Origin: Maniola hyperantus
Lineage: Eukaryota > Arthropoda > Insecta > Lepidoptera > Nymphalidae
NCBI RefSeq assembly: GCF_902806685.2
Contig: NC_048545.1
Coordinates: 3,893,852 to 3,957,851 of the forward strand
Reading direction: 5' to 3'
Length of the DNA stretch: 64,000 nucleotides
Positions 1-11,400 of the stretch are shown here, piece by piece (positions within the stretch are counted from its first letter, which is position 1; each line of letters opens with the position of its first letter). Made by a program: the position numbers and the translations under genes. Under the pieces are notes generated by a model that was not told the DNA's origin, made no database searches, and saw nothing but the letters and a program-made list of their open reading frames with translations.

Positions 1-565
1 GTCAATTGAAAAATGGACGTCACTAAAATCAATATAACGATAAACAATGCTGTTTAGAGCATCGTTTGAGTCACAATGAAAACGGAAACTATATCCACAT
101 GAGTACCTACCTATTAGTCTCTATCATCCACAGTCGACACAAACTTAGGTTATAGGTATATTTACTGGCCATTGCCCTGAATATCGCGGACGTACTAATG
201 GAAATATTTGATTCAACACTAAAGTGGTGGATACTATGGTCATTTGAAGCAATTCAACATGTTAGCAAAGAGCTGGTACACATTCGAGACACAGCTATGA
301 CGCGAAGCGTGTATATTATTGTCAACTTATAACTTAGTAAGTATTTAAAAAAAATAGCGCTGTTCACATGAGTGAGATAAATCGGTAATGCGGTAAATTT
401 ATCGGCAATTCGGCAACGTTACGCATGTTAGCAGGACCTAACACCTACCTACTAACTGCAGTGCTACTGCTTTTTTTGGTAGAACGCTGATTAAATTATG
501 GCGCTGAAACGTGGACACTGACAGTTGGCCTTGTCAACAAATTCAAAGTCGCTCAGCGGGCTATA
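1..565. other. Intergenic DNA, nothing recognised
   Basis: AT-rich sequence with no convincing open frame, splice-flanked exon or repeat that I recognise. It runs up to the RTE-like fragment that begins near 500-566. Confidence 0.5.
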
Positions 566-892
566 TTGGGTATCTCTCTAAGGGACAAAATCCGTAACGA
601 GGATATCCGTAGGAGAACCAGAGTGACCGACATAGCCCAACGAATTAGCCAGCTGAAGTGGCAGTGGGCAGGCCACGTCTGCCGCAGAAACGATCGCCGA
701 TGGGGCAGACGTGTTCTGGAGTGGAGACCGCGTATCAGCAAGCGCAGTGTGGGACGACCTCCAACCCGCTGGACTGACGACCTTAAGAAGATAGGGGGAA
801 GTGGGTGGATGAGGAAGGCGGAAGATCGTGTGTGGTGGCGTGCTCTTGGGAAGGCCTATGTCCAGCAGTGGACCCAACAGGCTGATTGATTG
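500..892 (+). mobile_element. 3' end of an RTE-like non-LTR retrotransposon (C-terminal reverse transcriptase tail)
   Basis: An open frame from about 566 to 889 encodes the extreme C-terminal tail common to insect endonuclease-reverse transcriptase proteins. Visible motifs are WQWAGHVCRR, GRPPTRWTDDL, WMRKAED and AYVQQWT near the end. The frame closes at a TGA directly followed by TGATTGATT, a short repeated tail typical of the 3' ends of such elements. Only the last ~110 residues are present; the catalytic reverse transcriptase and endonuclease domains are missing, so this is a dead 5'-truncated copy. Part of the frame probably extends upstream without a start codon (the motif LTVGLVNKFKVAQRAILG-like region at 515-570 is still readable). 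Four more degenerate copies of the same tail are listed separately. The clade assignment to RTE is from memory of the family and not tested. Confidence 0.75.
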
Positions 893-1270
893 ATTTACAA
901 AGATATTTTATTTAATTAACAAAGATAAAATTGACAACGACGACGGCAAAACAAGAAAGATTGTTGGATGCTTGACTTTGGAAAAACTTTGGATGCGCTC
1001 AAGGACTACCAACTTGAAGTCTTCAAGCTAATAATTCTTAAATAGAGTAGGTACTTATCTACCTATGTAATGTCCTTAAAAAAAATGCTGGCTTATCATC
1101 AAGGAAAATAATAAGACATAATCTCACGCGTCGTACGAGGTATCGTCAGCTGATATAATAATATATTAACCACAACTGCAGAGAATCATTGGCTTCTTAT
1201 ACCTATTACCTACCTGTTTTGTTTTCCGTATTAAGTATTTGAACCCAAGTACCTATCTACTCCACACATC
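893..1270. other. Intergenic DNA, nothing recognised
   Basis: No coding signal or recognised repeat. The region ends at the strong hairpin at 1271-1322. Confidence 0.4.
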
Positions 1271-1322
1271 ATTTGTATTTCCATCACGGAGGGTATACAC
1301 CCTCCGTGATGGAAATACAAAT
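1271..1322. repeat. Perfect 24-bp inverted repeat with 4-nt loop
   Basis: Arms at 1271-1294 and 1299-1322 are exact reverse complements around the loop ATAC. The arm starts ATTTGTATTTCC. It could be a tiny foldback element or a recent palindromic insertion. Confidence 0.9.
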
Positions 1323-1420
1323 CATTACATAACATGCTTGATTGACGCATTAGCTACAAGCTATTAATAAATAACATTGTAGGATTTATCATGATGACAT
1401 GAACTGTACCATTATTTTTT

Positions 1421-1636
1421 ACTAGCTGATGCCCGCGACTTCGTCTACGTGGGATTATGTTTTAAAAAATACCGTGGGAACTCTTTGATTTTCCGGGATA
1501 AAATTAGCCTATGTCACTCTCCAGGTCTTTATCTATACACATGCAAAAAATTACGCAAATCCGTTGCACCGTTGCGACGTGATTGAAGGACAATCCAACA
1601 AACAAACACACTTTCGCATTTATAATAAGAAGTACT
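1421..1636 (+). repeat. Dispersed repeat family A
   Basis: Starts ACTAGCTGATGCCCGCGACT and ends in CACTTTCGCATTTATAATA. Shared internal landmarks are a CGTGG(A/G) block near the start, GGGAACTCTTTGATTTTCC, AGCCTATGTCACTCTCCAGG and a GCGACGTGATTGAAGGAC segment. At least ten copies lie in this window in both orientations. It is a very common type of non-coding repeat in lepidopteran genomes; its class (SINE-like or Helitron-like) cannot be settled from this window. Confidence 0.8.
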
Positions 1637-2019
1637 GATAGATAGATAGGTAGGTAACGCTCTTGACTGCAGATCTGCCCGTTTGAGTTTTGAAAAAACC
1701 TAATGAATCACAAAAGTAGAAAAATTCAGAAAGACACATAATATTATATAACAAATTATTTAGTTTTTACAACGGCGTTCCTAAAGTTCTGATACGAGTA
1801 CAACGAAAGATTTGAAAATCGCGGACGCACCTAATTTGTATCTGAGAGCGAGAGTTCTTTCTGCAGTTGGGTTTTTGTTACAAAAACAATTAGGTACCTG
1901 AGTACCTATTTACTTAGAAACAGTTATTTCAAAATGTAAAGTTACCAGTTGCTAAAATTCTTATCACCTAGTGGAATTTCAAACAAAATCTCCATCCGTC
2001 CGGACGGTGCGGATGCAAT

Positions 2020-2262
2020 GATAATCTAAATATATAAAAGGAAAAGGTGACTGACTGACTGACTGAGTGACTGACTGACTGATCTATCAACGCACAGCTC
2101 AAACTACTGGACGGATCGGGCTGAAATTTGGCATGCAGGTAGCTAATATGACGTAGGGATCCGCTAAGAAAGGATTTTTGAAAATTCAACCCCTAAGGGG
2201 GTGAAATACGGGTTTGAAATTTTTGTAGTCCACGCGGACGAAGTCGCGAGCATAAGCTAGTA
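2020..2262 (+). repeat. Dispersed repeat family B with CTGA microsatellite head
   Basis: Begins with TATATAAAAGGAAAAGGTGA and a run of GACT units at 2047-2083, then TCAACGCACAGCTCAAACTA, GGCTGAAATTTGGCATGCAG, CCGCTAAGAAAGG and ends in GTCCACGCGGACGAAGTCGC plus ATAAGCTAGT. The last ~25 bp resembles the reverse complement of the head of family A, so the two families share a terminal module. Confidence 0.8.
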
Positions 2263-2615
2263 CTCAATAATTACTAATTATACATTACAATATCGAACGG
2301 TTTTTATGTAACAAGTAAGTAGGTAGGTATAATTACGGACACCGTAATACATACGTAATTTGGAATTAATCGGGGTCGGAGGCGTGGCAGTGACGTGAGT
2401 CGTGAGCGTAAGTAACGGACTTTACTCCACGTACCTACATACCTACCTATTTAGCAGATTTTTATCGAACACGTTCAAAGATACAATAAGTACAACATTA
2501 GCCGATGGCGGCGACTCTTCCGTGTGGATTGAAGTTTTCAAAAATCCCGATTTTTCCGTGATGAAAAGTAGCATAGGCCACCTAGGATGCAAGCTACATC
2601 TGTACCAAATACTTA

Positions 2616-2832
2616 AATGATGCCCGTCACTTCGTCCAGGTGGATTTAGGTTTTTAAAAATCTCATGGGAACTCTTTGATTTTCCGGAACAAAAAGTAGG
2701 TAGCCTATGTCCGTCCTTGGGATGTGAGTTATCTCTGTACCAAATTTCAATATCAGTTAAACGGACGGGCTGTGAAAAGCTAGCCGACAGACATATACTT
2801 ACACACTTTTGCAAAAATATTAGTATGGATTG
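2616..2832 (+). repeat. Dispersed repeat family A, diverged copy
   Basis: Recognised by GATGCCCGTCACTTCGTCC at the start, GGGAACTCTTTGATTTTCC in the middle, and the variant second half seen in several other copies (AGTTATCTCTGTACCAAATT, ACGGACGGGCTGTGAAAAGC, ACAGACATAT). It ends near TTAGTATGGATTG. Confidence 0.75.
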
Positions 2833-4690
2833 CAGTTACAAACGTGCATTATTTATCAGTTTAGGTACGAGTACCTACTTAGGTAATTTATACCTATTAC
2901 TAATCCATATTTCATACTAATATTATAAATGAGAAATTGTGTCTGTCTGTCTGTCTATCATATGTCTGTCTGCTAGCCTTTACCCCAGTAAAAAATTGAA
3001 TTGCAATTATATATAATAATATGTACATATTCTAATTAGATTTTTTTGCAATACAAAAATACAACAACTGCACAATACAATATTACAAACAAACCCGTGA
3101 ATCGTGGGCTGCCAAGCTGTCAGGAATACAGTAGAGCTCGCGCCGAGGTGTCAGCTGCCACCAGTCTCTCTCCATGCTTGGTTCTACCCTCGCCAACACG
3201 TCATTTAGATACGGCTGTTATTATTCAACACTTTCACACTTCAAATTACGAGTTTTTTTTTGTGTTTTTACCAAAACATTATCGTTAGTTTTCACTTAGT
3301 TGTCTATTTATTGTATTGGTACAATTTCCTAACTGCTAAAATTCTCAATAAATGTTTTTTCGTATTTTCCGCTCTTGCCAAACTAGATGAAGGTTTATAT
3401 ACATTTTATATACTTATATATATTTATACATGTAGGTAGGTTAAACATGTTGCTAAGGTAATCATAAGTTGTCACGATATAAATTACAGAACTGAATTGT
3501 ATGAATTAGTGTAAGATCCAATTATTCTATATTCATAGCACGACTCACGATTGACTCTCTGAAGATGTCTCTACGTCGTCGTCTATCTTATTTTTAGTAG
3601 CACGGTCAATGGTCATGTCCATGAGGCATGAGGCATTAAAAAGATTCGGGTATTGTCCCGCGTCTTGAAAGAATAATCCAGAAAAATTGAGATATAGCAC
3701 GATATCTGACAATATAAAAACCTTTTTATGTCAACTAGATACCAATAATGTCTATAATACATAGTAACTATTTTCCAGAGAACCTGCTATAACTTAGTTT
3801 TTTCAGACAGATTTATTGACTTGCGATAGTGTTTCTATATTATTTTCTTTACAACAGAATAATTTTCCTATATTTCCTTTGAAAAGAATTCAAAATCAGT
3901 CAGGTCAGGAGTCAGGACGTTCTATCTCGTATATATAGCCAATTCCAGCAGTTTTCCATTATATGAGCTCAAACAAAAGCCCTCTGACCTCCGTAATTGT
4001 CAACACTTTTATGGGAGTAATTTCAGATTTAACGTGGGAAATATCTACGCTAGACTTTTACGATTGCAATCTATCAACTAAAGTACCTATCTAGTACGAG
4101 CCTTGGTTATGTCTTAAGTATAATGAATTTATTATAAATTGCAGCCGGAAGGTCTGCGTTGACGATCGATACAAATAATATCATTCTAGGTATCCTTTGT
4201 AAAGCAAGTCTCTACGCGTCCGGCGTCCTCCCCTTAATCACAAAATACGTAATTTAGCTATGGTGGTTTATGATATCATCTGATTTATGATGAAATGATC
4301 ATTAAAACAGAATATGGTAGCAGTTAGATATTATATTTTATTAACTTAGCTGCCGAAAAAAGTTTCATATACCCTACTAGGTACAACGTGCTATGAGACA
4401 GGTAGCAAGTGTATAAATCAGTTGTAGATACTTTTTCTAACTAGAACAAATGAGCGGTTTTTTTTCATCTAGGTATTAATTTTTCGTTATGAGCAAAATA
4501 TTCATGGCTACAATTTCTTTTATTGCTATGTGGAAAAAAGCAGATACAGACTAGAGTGACATCAGTAGACCCCTCTCACTCACGATACAATTGCACAGAC
4601 GATTTATATGACACATAAGATCAAGGAGTGCGGAAAGATTACGTTTTCGGCATTGGACGTCTATAGGTAAATTAAGGCGATGAAGGCGTA
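2833..4690. other. Intergenic DNA with a TCTG microsatellite
   Basis: Contains (TCTG)n at about 2942-2960 with a TATTATAAATGAGAAA lead-in, probably a remnant of family A's variant end. I see no exon with supporting splice sites. Short open frames here have no recognisable protein character. Confidence 0.4.
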
Positions 4691-4694
4691 TAAA

Positions 4695-4863
4695 AATCAC
4701 TACCGATATTTGCGAATGTGTTTGTTTGCTCCTTTTTCCTTCAATCACGTCGCAACGGAGCAACGAATTGACGTGATTTTTACATGGGTCTAGTTAAAGA
4801 ATATTATGTCCTATGGAAAATCAAAGAGTACCCACGGGATTTTTAAAAAGTCGCGGTCATCAG
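4695..4863 (-). repeat. Dispersed repeat family A, partial reverse copy
   Basis: Reverse orientation: GCGAATGTGTTTGTTTG at the start, CAATCACGTCGCAACGGAGC, then AAATCAAAGAGTACCCACGG and the remnant GTCGCGGTCATCAG. It lacks part of the middle and is clearly diverged. Confidence 0.75.
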
Positions 4864-5409
4864 TTCAGCTAGTAGGTAAGTGTATAAATGAAATGAATTT
4901 ATTTAGGACAGCATGTGCCACTTATGATATGTCAAGACTGCCACCGTGCACCAGTTCGGAAGGAAGAAAAAACATTTATCGTAACAACCTTCGTCAAGTT
5001 GTGTGAATTATGATTGCCAACACGCCCCGGGCGGGGCGGGCGGAATAAGTCGGGCATGGCACGGCTCTGCAACTTTGCTCCACATACTTAAGTACATATC
5101 GAGATATTAAGGTTAAACCGTTTTGAGGTCACGTCGAGAAGGCATTTAATCAAATCAAAGTTCCTAGTGGCATTAAAAGCAAGGATGTATAATAACTAAC
5201 TAGCAAAATGCCTACACGATACAAATTTAAGAGCTAAACTTAATTACATTCAATCGACTTTTGTTTTAACATCCTGCCAATGTTCTGCCGGGATCAGTAA
5301 TTTTCTACTTAATTTTTTTTATTTTTCTGAAAAACAAACTTGAATGTCTCCATGCTTTTAGAAAATTCCGAAAATTACCCATCGCTAATATAATATGTTA
5401 CCGTGCGTG

Positions 5410-5456
5410 TTAGTTTTTAATGCGTAAAATACGTAATTTTACGCATTAAAAACTAA
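5410..5456. repeat. Perfect 21-bp inverted repeat with 5-nt loop
   Basis: Arms 5410-5430 and 5436-5456 are exact reverse complements with loop ACGTA. The arm begins TTAGTTTTTAATGCGT. The arms are AT-rich, but this length of perfect match is not expected by chance. Confidence 0.9.
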
Positions 5457-5837
5457 TAAATCACAGGTAATAATAGGTAGGACATTGGTTAATCAGTTTT
5501 ATTTTACCATGACATCTAATTCACATGACATTGACCATAAAATGTAGTGGAATGAGTCAAGATTCAAGATCATGAACGCTTTAACGGCAAGTTAGACTGG
5601 TGTCGACGAAAGTGGGCCACTAGGTAGATATGCCTACTTCACAGCTATATGCGGAATGGCGTAACACAGCTAATAAATGATGAAATACGACGTAAAGTCA
5701 GTAGAGTTGGTGGTAAGTAAAGCGTGTAGTAGCAAATCCGGTCGTTTTACTCTAGTTTTCTTTCAACAATGACGAAACCGTGTGAAATTTACGAAAAAAG
5801 CATAGGTATAAAAAGTAACCTTCTACACAAAACTTTT

Positions 5838-6016
5838 AAGGCATACATGTAGGCTCCCTCACGATGTTTGCCTTCGCCGTCAATCAAGTGATATTTAATT
5901 GCTTAAAACACATATACTTAACTCCGAAAAGTTAGAGGTGCGTGCCCCGGCCCGGGATCGAACCGCTGACCTCTTAAATAGGTGGCGGCCTTCTTAACCA
6001 CTAGGCTATAACGGCT
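5838..6016 (-). mobile_element. tRNA-derived SINE (family S1), 3'-truncated reverse copy
   Basis: On the minus strand the tRNA-like head reads from about 6016: box A region ATAGCCTAGTGGTTAAGAAG and box B GGTTCGATCCC, followed by the conserved TAACTTTTCGGAGTTA and GTGAAGG..AACATCGTGAGG segments. Later parts of the element (CATGCCTGAGAGTT and beyond) are missing. Other S1 copies are at 8470, 15890, 16203, 25590, 41935, 49165, 54765, 60026 and 61686. Confidence 0.85.
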
Positions 6017-8470
6017 AAAAAAATAAGCATAATGTATAAAATACAATATTTCTAGCTAAACGTCACAACAATCCGGAAAGGTTTTCCCATAGTTAGTACG
6101 GACGCATTTAAATAATCTGTCCTAAAAAAGTCGTCGATTAAACAAATGTCCTTCAACAATTGTAGCCAATTTATGTTTCGCAATCAGCGTGAAGGATTAC
6201 CTACCACTTTAACTAATTGACTAGTTAGACTGCCTACATAGGTACATACCTAATATTCAAGTAATTAAGTCGTCAGTTTGGGGGATACTAAACAATCAAA
6301 CTAACAGGTAAGCCTCAAATAAATCCTCAACTCAAACGAGGAAATATAATTCCTCTTGCGATTATTTAACAATAGTACTTATATAAAGAAACAATATATT
6401 ATACTGAATGCAAGTAGAATATATTCTATATATTTGTATATTTAAAACCGTTATATAAGTGCCTACTTAGTGCCAGTATACTGTAGTAGTAGTAGTAGTG
6501 TAGTAGTATGATCTACCTGTTTAATACAAAGCAAGGTAACCGCAATGGGTTAGGTTAGGTTAGGATCTAGGTTACGATCTAAGATTAACAATTAGTTCAA
6601 GTTACATATTATATACCTGCAAGGTGGACTGATTATAAGGTGATGATAATATTGTACCTGTATATATATATACACACATGATAGATAGCTATTCACGATA
6701 GAACTAATAGGAAGCTATTCACGATTTATTAGATCGTTAAATTATAATAAACATTTGCGAGGATTTAAAAATATAAAAAAATACCTAGGTAGTTTATATA
6801 AAGCCAACAAAATAAGGATTACAATGAACTAAGTATAAAAAACAACAAATTATAAGAACAATAAAATATTGAGGTAGGTTATATGAAAATTGCATTTCTA
6901 AAAATAGATGGATACATTTGAGAAGGTAAAGAGCAGGTTTTATCATTTATCAATATTATCAATTTGATAAAATCATAAATCAAATCATTTTTATCTCGCA
7001 CTTAAATGCACAATTCAAAGAGATAAAATGTAAAATAAATAAGTTAACATTTATTATGAGATTTATATTATGGAATGTAAAAACATTTAAGACTTTCACT
7101 AAAAACCGACAAAAACAAGCAGCAATAAAACAAAGTTACTCAGTAAACATATTAAGCACGTGTTAACTGATATTTGTAATCGGTGGTGTTAATTTAAATT
7201 TGTGTTTCTAGGTTTTTCATTACGTGATGATTACGCTTTTACTTAATTTTCATGAGGTGTTTTTTGGGTAAACTCGAGTAAACAAACCGTAACTATCCGT
7301 CTAATATTTTACCTACAGTTACGCTACGAAGCTCCTCCTCATAATGAACATATTTTATAGGAATATTCACTAGACTAAAACAAAAATAAACGTTTAGAAA
7401 GTTTAGAAATCTTTAAAGAGTTCAGGAACTTATTTACATTTGATTTTTGATAATTTTTGAACGTTAATACTTAGTTCATGATTTTTTTCCAGCGGATTGA
7501 TAGCAACACGGCAAAGGGCTACCATTAAACTACCTATTTCATAGAGGAATTTGAACAAAGAATAGTGTTATCTAGTTTCCATAGTGACGTTACTGGAGAG
7601 TGCCAAAGCGATGTTGTCGTGTGTTGATCACGAGGCGTCACTAGCCGCTATCACGCGATAATTGTTCATCACATCTGCCCTTTTTCAATTACGGAATTCA
7701 ATCAAAAAGATCTAATCGATAAAAAATACAATAAAAGGTAGGTACCACTTAGGTATCAACAACATTAAGTACCTACCTACTTAATTGAAATGAATGTCAA
7801 AAAAACCACTACTGGTTCGACCATCTTTTTTTATTCTAACCACGACAGAGTACCTATTTACCAACTCATTCATTTTTAGGCTGAATACCTACGTATCTTT
7901 TAATGTTTAGATTCAATAAAAAATATCAAAAAATAGTCAGGGATAAGGACGTTCTTTACGTTTCAACACGAGTCCGTGCATGAACTGAGTAAACTCGAAA
8001 CAAAATTGGTTTTCGTCACAAAACGTTCATATACCTACCTACTTATCAAATAAACATTTTCTTTACGTGTCTTGCATTTTCAGTTCTTCCCAAATGTCCA
8101 TTTTAACTTGCGTGCGAATCGAAGCGCGAAAGCCGTGAAAACCACATCAATGCGACGTGGGCGCGAAAATCCGTCCACACTGATTTCGCACCATACACGG
8201 GCTTTTACCAGTTTTATTTACGCCGTGATTCGCACAGTGAAGTGAGTGAAGAACTGGCAATGTGATTGCGAATAAGCTTTAGGAAGTGACGCGTAAAATT
8301 TTCACTCGTTCCGAAACACTTTGTATATATTTTACTTTACAGAAGCATTTTCTTTGTTACGAGATTCTTGTTGAATGTTTCAAGCGATTTATTTGCGCTA
8401 CAAATATTTGAATAATAAGATTCTTCTGAAGGCGTCTTATTTTTTTATTTTCTAAGAATATACCTACTTA
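6017..8470. other. Long AT-rich intergenic stretch
   Basis: No supported gene. It holds a GTA-repeat (about 6484-6508), three to four TTAGG units at 6545-6566, and an imperfect inverted arrangement near 8110-8240 built around GTGCGAATC and GATTCGCAC. Otherwise I see nothing in it. Confidence 0.4.
6545..6566 (+). repeat. Short interstitial TTAGG run
   Basis: GGGTTAGGTTAGGTTAGG: three consecutive copies of the insect telomere unit, far from any sign of a chromosome end. Too short to mean much on its own. Confidence 0.7.
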
Positions 8471-8935
8471 ACTGGGTCCAAACTTCGATCCCGGGCACGC
8501 GCCTCTAACTTTTCGGAGTTATGTGCGTGTTAAGAAATTAAATATCACTCTTTTAGCGTTTAAACTACCGTGAGTGATTTCCATCATAAATAATATCTGT
8601 CCCGGCTGTACTCACGTGTTTAGGTGAGTCCCTTGAAAATGGACCCCGGATGGGTTCGAAACTAGTCGGGCTAACGTCGACTAAACACGTGAGTACAGCC
8701 GGGACAGATATTATTTATAATAATAATAAATATCACTCGCTTGAACAGTGAAGGAAAACATCGTGAGGAAACCTGCATGCCTGAGAGTTCCCCATAGTGT
8801 TCTCAAAGGTGTGTGAAGTCTGCCAATCCGTATTTGGCCAGCGTGGTAGACTATCGCCAAACCCTTCTCATACTAAGTGGAGACTCGTACTCTGTAGAGA
8901 GCCGGCTATGGGTTGATCACACAGATGAGAGAAAC
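8470..8935 (+). mobile_element. SINE S1 interrupted by a palindromic insertion
   Basis: The SINE is recognisable on both sides: box B-like TTCGATCCCGGGCACGC with TAACTTTTCGGAGTTATGTG at about 8480-8530, and GTGAAGGAAAACATCGTGAGG through CCAGCGTGGTAGACTA to GGGTTGATCA at about 8750-8920. The tRNA box A part is missing. The middle is split by the palindromic element described at 8556-8732. Confidence 0.85.
8556..8732. mobile_element. Foldback element nested in a SINE
   Basis: About 177 bp with long inverted arms: the left arm starts AAATAATATCTGTCCCGGCT near 8589, and the right arm ends AGCCGGGACAGATATTATTT near 8719, each about 35 bp including an ACGTGTTTA / TAAACACGTG inner part. The SINE words AAATATCACTC occur just before the insertion and again just after it, consistent with an ~11-bp duplication of the target. 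The exact borders are uncertain because about 30 bp at the left (TTTTAGCGTTTAAACTACCG) lie outside the arms. Confidence 0.7.
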
Positions 8936-9049
8936 TATTCTCTCATCTGTGGTTGATCATAGGCTTGTTGTTTGATATCCTTTCCACTCAAAGTAAAAAG
9001 TAGATAATATGATAAAAATAAGAAAAAATTATAGATAGAATAGATTTAT

Positions 9050-9150
9050 TTGCATGATTACGACAAGGAATAATGCAAGGGTAGGCTTTGATTTGAACGT
9101 GCGACCTTTCATGTTTCAGTCCGTTTCCTGGCTACTGAACTACAACATTG
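9050..9150 (-). mobile_element. tRNA-derived SINE (family S2), reverse fragment
   Basis: The reverse complement reads GTAGTTCAGTAGCCAGGAAA, CGGACTGAAACATGAAAGGT and CGCACGTTCAAATC, then CCTTGCATTATT. This matches the layout of the better S2 copy at 19378-19550 (AGCTCA..GGTTAAGGAGCGGACTGAATTC..GGTCG..GGTTCAAA). Confidence 0.65.
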
Positions 9151-9399
9151 ACCATACGGAAATCAAAGTCACTAGACTCCTTTAAAACTGCAGTGAAGAA
9201 TCATTATCTTACAAATTGAAGACGACAATCATATTTGTTTCTCCTTAAGTACGATTATAGAGTATATATTAGTCTATTTTATTAGTATATTGGTATTATA
9301 CATATTATTTAATGCATGTATTAGTGGTTTACATATTAGTATGTATCAGTTATTTGAATGTATGTTTATTAGTATATTACACACCACCTGCAGTTTTTT

Positions 9400-9582
9400 T
9401 AATTAATTAATTAGTTTTTTTAATTATCAGTAATTTTCCTTATACTTTCCAATCTTTAAGGTTGTAGAGATCGCTAATTAGCGATAAGGCCGCCTTTTGT
9501 ATCTTCCTTCTGTCTGTGTTTTTTATTCTTTAATGTAATCCTTCTTGTAGTTGTGCAAATAAAGTGTATTTATTACTAATCT
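9400..9582 (+). mobile_element. Probable 3' untranslated tail of a non-LTR element
   Basis: The segment GCGATAAGGCCGCCTTTTGT followed by TTGTAGTTGTGCAAATAAAG at 9480-9570 is a recurrent lepidopteran LINE 3' end, as far as I remember. There is no coding part left. Confidence 0.45.
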
Positions 9583-10205
9583 CTTCTCTTCATCTCAACA
9601 CACAGCATGTTCTGTGATCTTGAATTTGAATTTGAAAACTAAGAGACGTAGTAGGTACCTGTAGTAGTGTAGTAGGTTCTCTAATCTATACCTATGTAGC
9701 TAATGTACCTAGGTAACGTAACATAATACATAACAGTTGCCATTGAACGACAATCACTGTGCGAACAAATAGTGTAATGTAGCTATATTTATCATATAAG
9801 TATCTGCCTACCTATCTTCTACCTACCAGACACTTATTATATCTAAAAACCTTATTCATAAGTCTAGGAAATAAGCTAGTTTTGCAATTATACATAAATA
9901 CCTATAACCTACCTAATGCTAAAATTTCTGTTTTAAGTAAGTACCTACCTAAATATTCCAAAAATCGACAAAAAAATCAAATTATGCTCTCCAACAAAAC
10001 ATTCCAAGGGCTTTTACAACCCTGTGAATCGGCTCGGTGTTATTCAAATTGCACTCCCTATAAGCCCTATAGTACCTACCTATAGTGAAACTTGAAAGCT
10101 CAGAGGCGACGATTCACATATCACAATGAGTGCCGCCGCTCTATGCTTGCCGAAGGGTTGGAACAACAATACCTACTGTAGATTGGTTATTATCGATTTT
10201 ATTAT
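9583..10205. other. Intergenic DNA, nothing recognised
   Basis: Rich in TACCTACC/GTAGGTA motifs. No supported gene. Confidence 0.4.
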
Positions 10206-10412
10206 GTACTAGGTGATGTCCGCGACTTCGTCCGCGTGGATTTAGGTTTTTCAAAAATCCCGTGGGAACTCTTTGATTTTCCGGGATAAAAAGTACTCTC
10301 CAGGTCTTTATCTATACCCATGCAAAAAATCACGTCAATCCGTTGCACCGTTGCGACGTGATTGAAGGACAAACCAACAAACAAACACACTTTCGCATTT
10401 ATAATAAGGGAA
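10206..10412 (+). repeat. Dispersed repeat family A, good copy
   Basis: Runs from ACTAGGTGATGTCCGCGACT through TCCCGTGGGAACTCTTTGA and CCAGGTCTTTATCTATACCC to CACTTTCGCATTTATAATA. About 85-95% similar by eye to the copy at 1421-1636; AGCCTATGTC is deleted here. Confidence 0.85.
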
Positions 10413-11165
10413 CTGATTTTTCTCTAAGATTGAATTAATGTGATTAGTTAGACGAACTAATCATTCGACTGTGTAATCATGTGATTTAAATTTTTAAGAG
10501 CGATGAATCGAACCTTTGAAGAAAACCAATTAGGTAAATAGGTAAGTACTTAGGTATACTTATAAGCTCGATAGATTGGAATGGTAAAACGTAATCAAGG
10601 ACGATAGAAAACATTTTCTTATTTTATGAGTCTTATACCTTAATTCCTTATTTTTTTCATTTAATTAAGTAACTATCAATTAGGTACAAAATAATCAAAA
10701 TCTTCGAATTTTTCTTTCTGCATTTTCTTTTTAGACATAAACCCACCGCATTATTATCGCAAGAAAACCCCTATCTTATGTGATTAATGGAAAGGAGACC
10801 CTCAGCAATGAGGAAATACGACAAATAAAGGGGGGGAGAGACATTTTCTTAACAGGTTTGAATACGAATAGGTAGAAAAAATACAATCATAATTGTAATT
10901 CTCAAAATTAGCAAGTTTGCAAGAAAGAAAAACACGTAATTTCAAACGCAAAGTGATGTTGCGTTGTGCAAGAGGTTTTGTTGACGTTGTGTGTTGACAC
11001 TGAAAACTGAATCCCGCAAACTGGCGAACTTTGATCACTGCTATTAATTCATAACAAACTTCCTTTCTGTGTCATACTATTATGAACGAAAGTATTTCTT
11101 ACGACTGGTATGTAGATATGATCTACATAAGTAGGTACTATAAAACTGATGTGTTGACGTTATAA
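10413..11165. other. Intergenic or intronic DNA, nothing recognised
   Basis: If the exon at 11832-12042 belongs to a malic enzyme gene that continues to the left, this stretch is part of its first coding-side intron. No exon with a plausible splice frame was seen. Confidence 0.35.
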
Positions 11166-11169
11166 TTTA

Positions 11170-11400
11170 CTAGCTTTTGCCCGCGACTTCATTCGCGTGA
11201 TATAACTTGTAGCCCTAAAGATTTTTATCGTACTCGGGGATAAAGTGGTGCTATCCTACTCGGGGATAAAGTGGCATTCTATCAATGAAAGCAATTTTTG
11301 ACATCGGATGAGTAGTTTTGGAGATTACCCCTACATCCAAACTTACAAACTTTACCTCTTTACAATAGTGTGAATGAATTTAAATAAAATCCTTATTAAG
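11170..11400 (+). repeat. Family A-like repeat, alternative middle
   Basis: Starts ACTAGCTTTTGCCCGCGACTT like family A but continues with GATATAACTTGTAGCCC, an 18-bp unit ACTCGGGGATAAAGTGG present twice (about 11233 and 11259), and CATCGGATGAGTAGTTTTGG. It shares only the head module with family A. Confidence 0.6.

Noticed and set aside
2047..2083. CRISPR-like array of short repeats
   Set aside because: It is a plain GACT microsatellite inside repeat family B; no spacers.
6545..6566. Telomere or subtelomere
   Set aside because: Only about three TTAGG units, with ordinary sequence on both sides.
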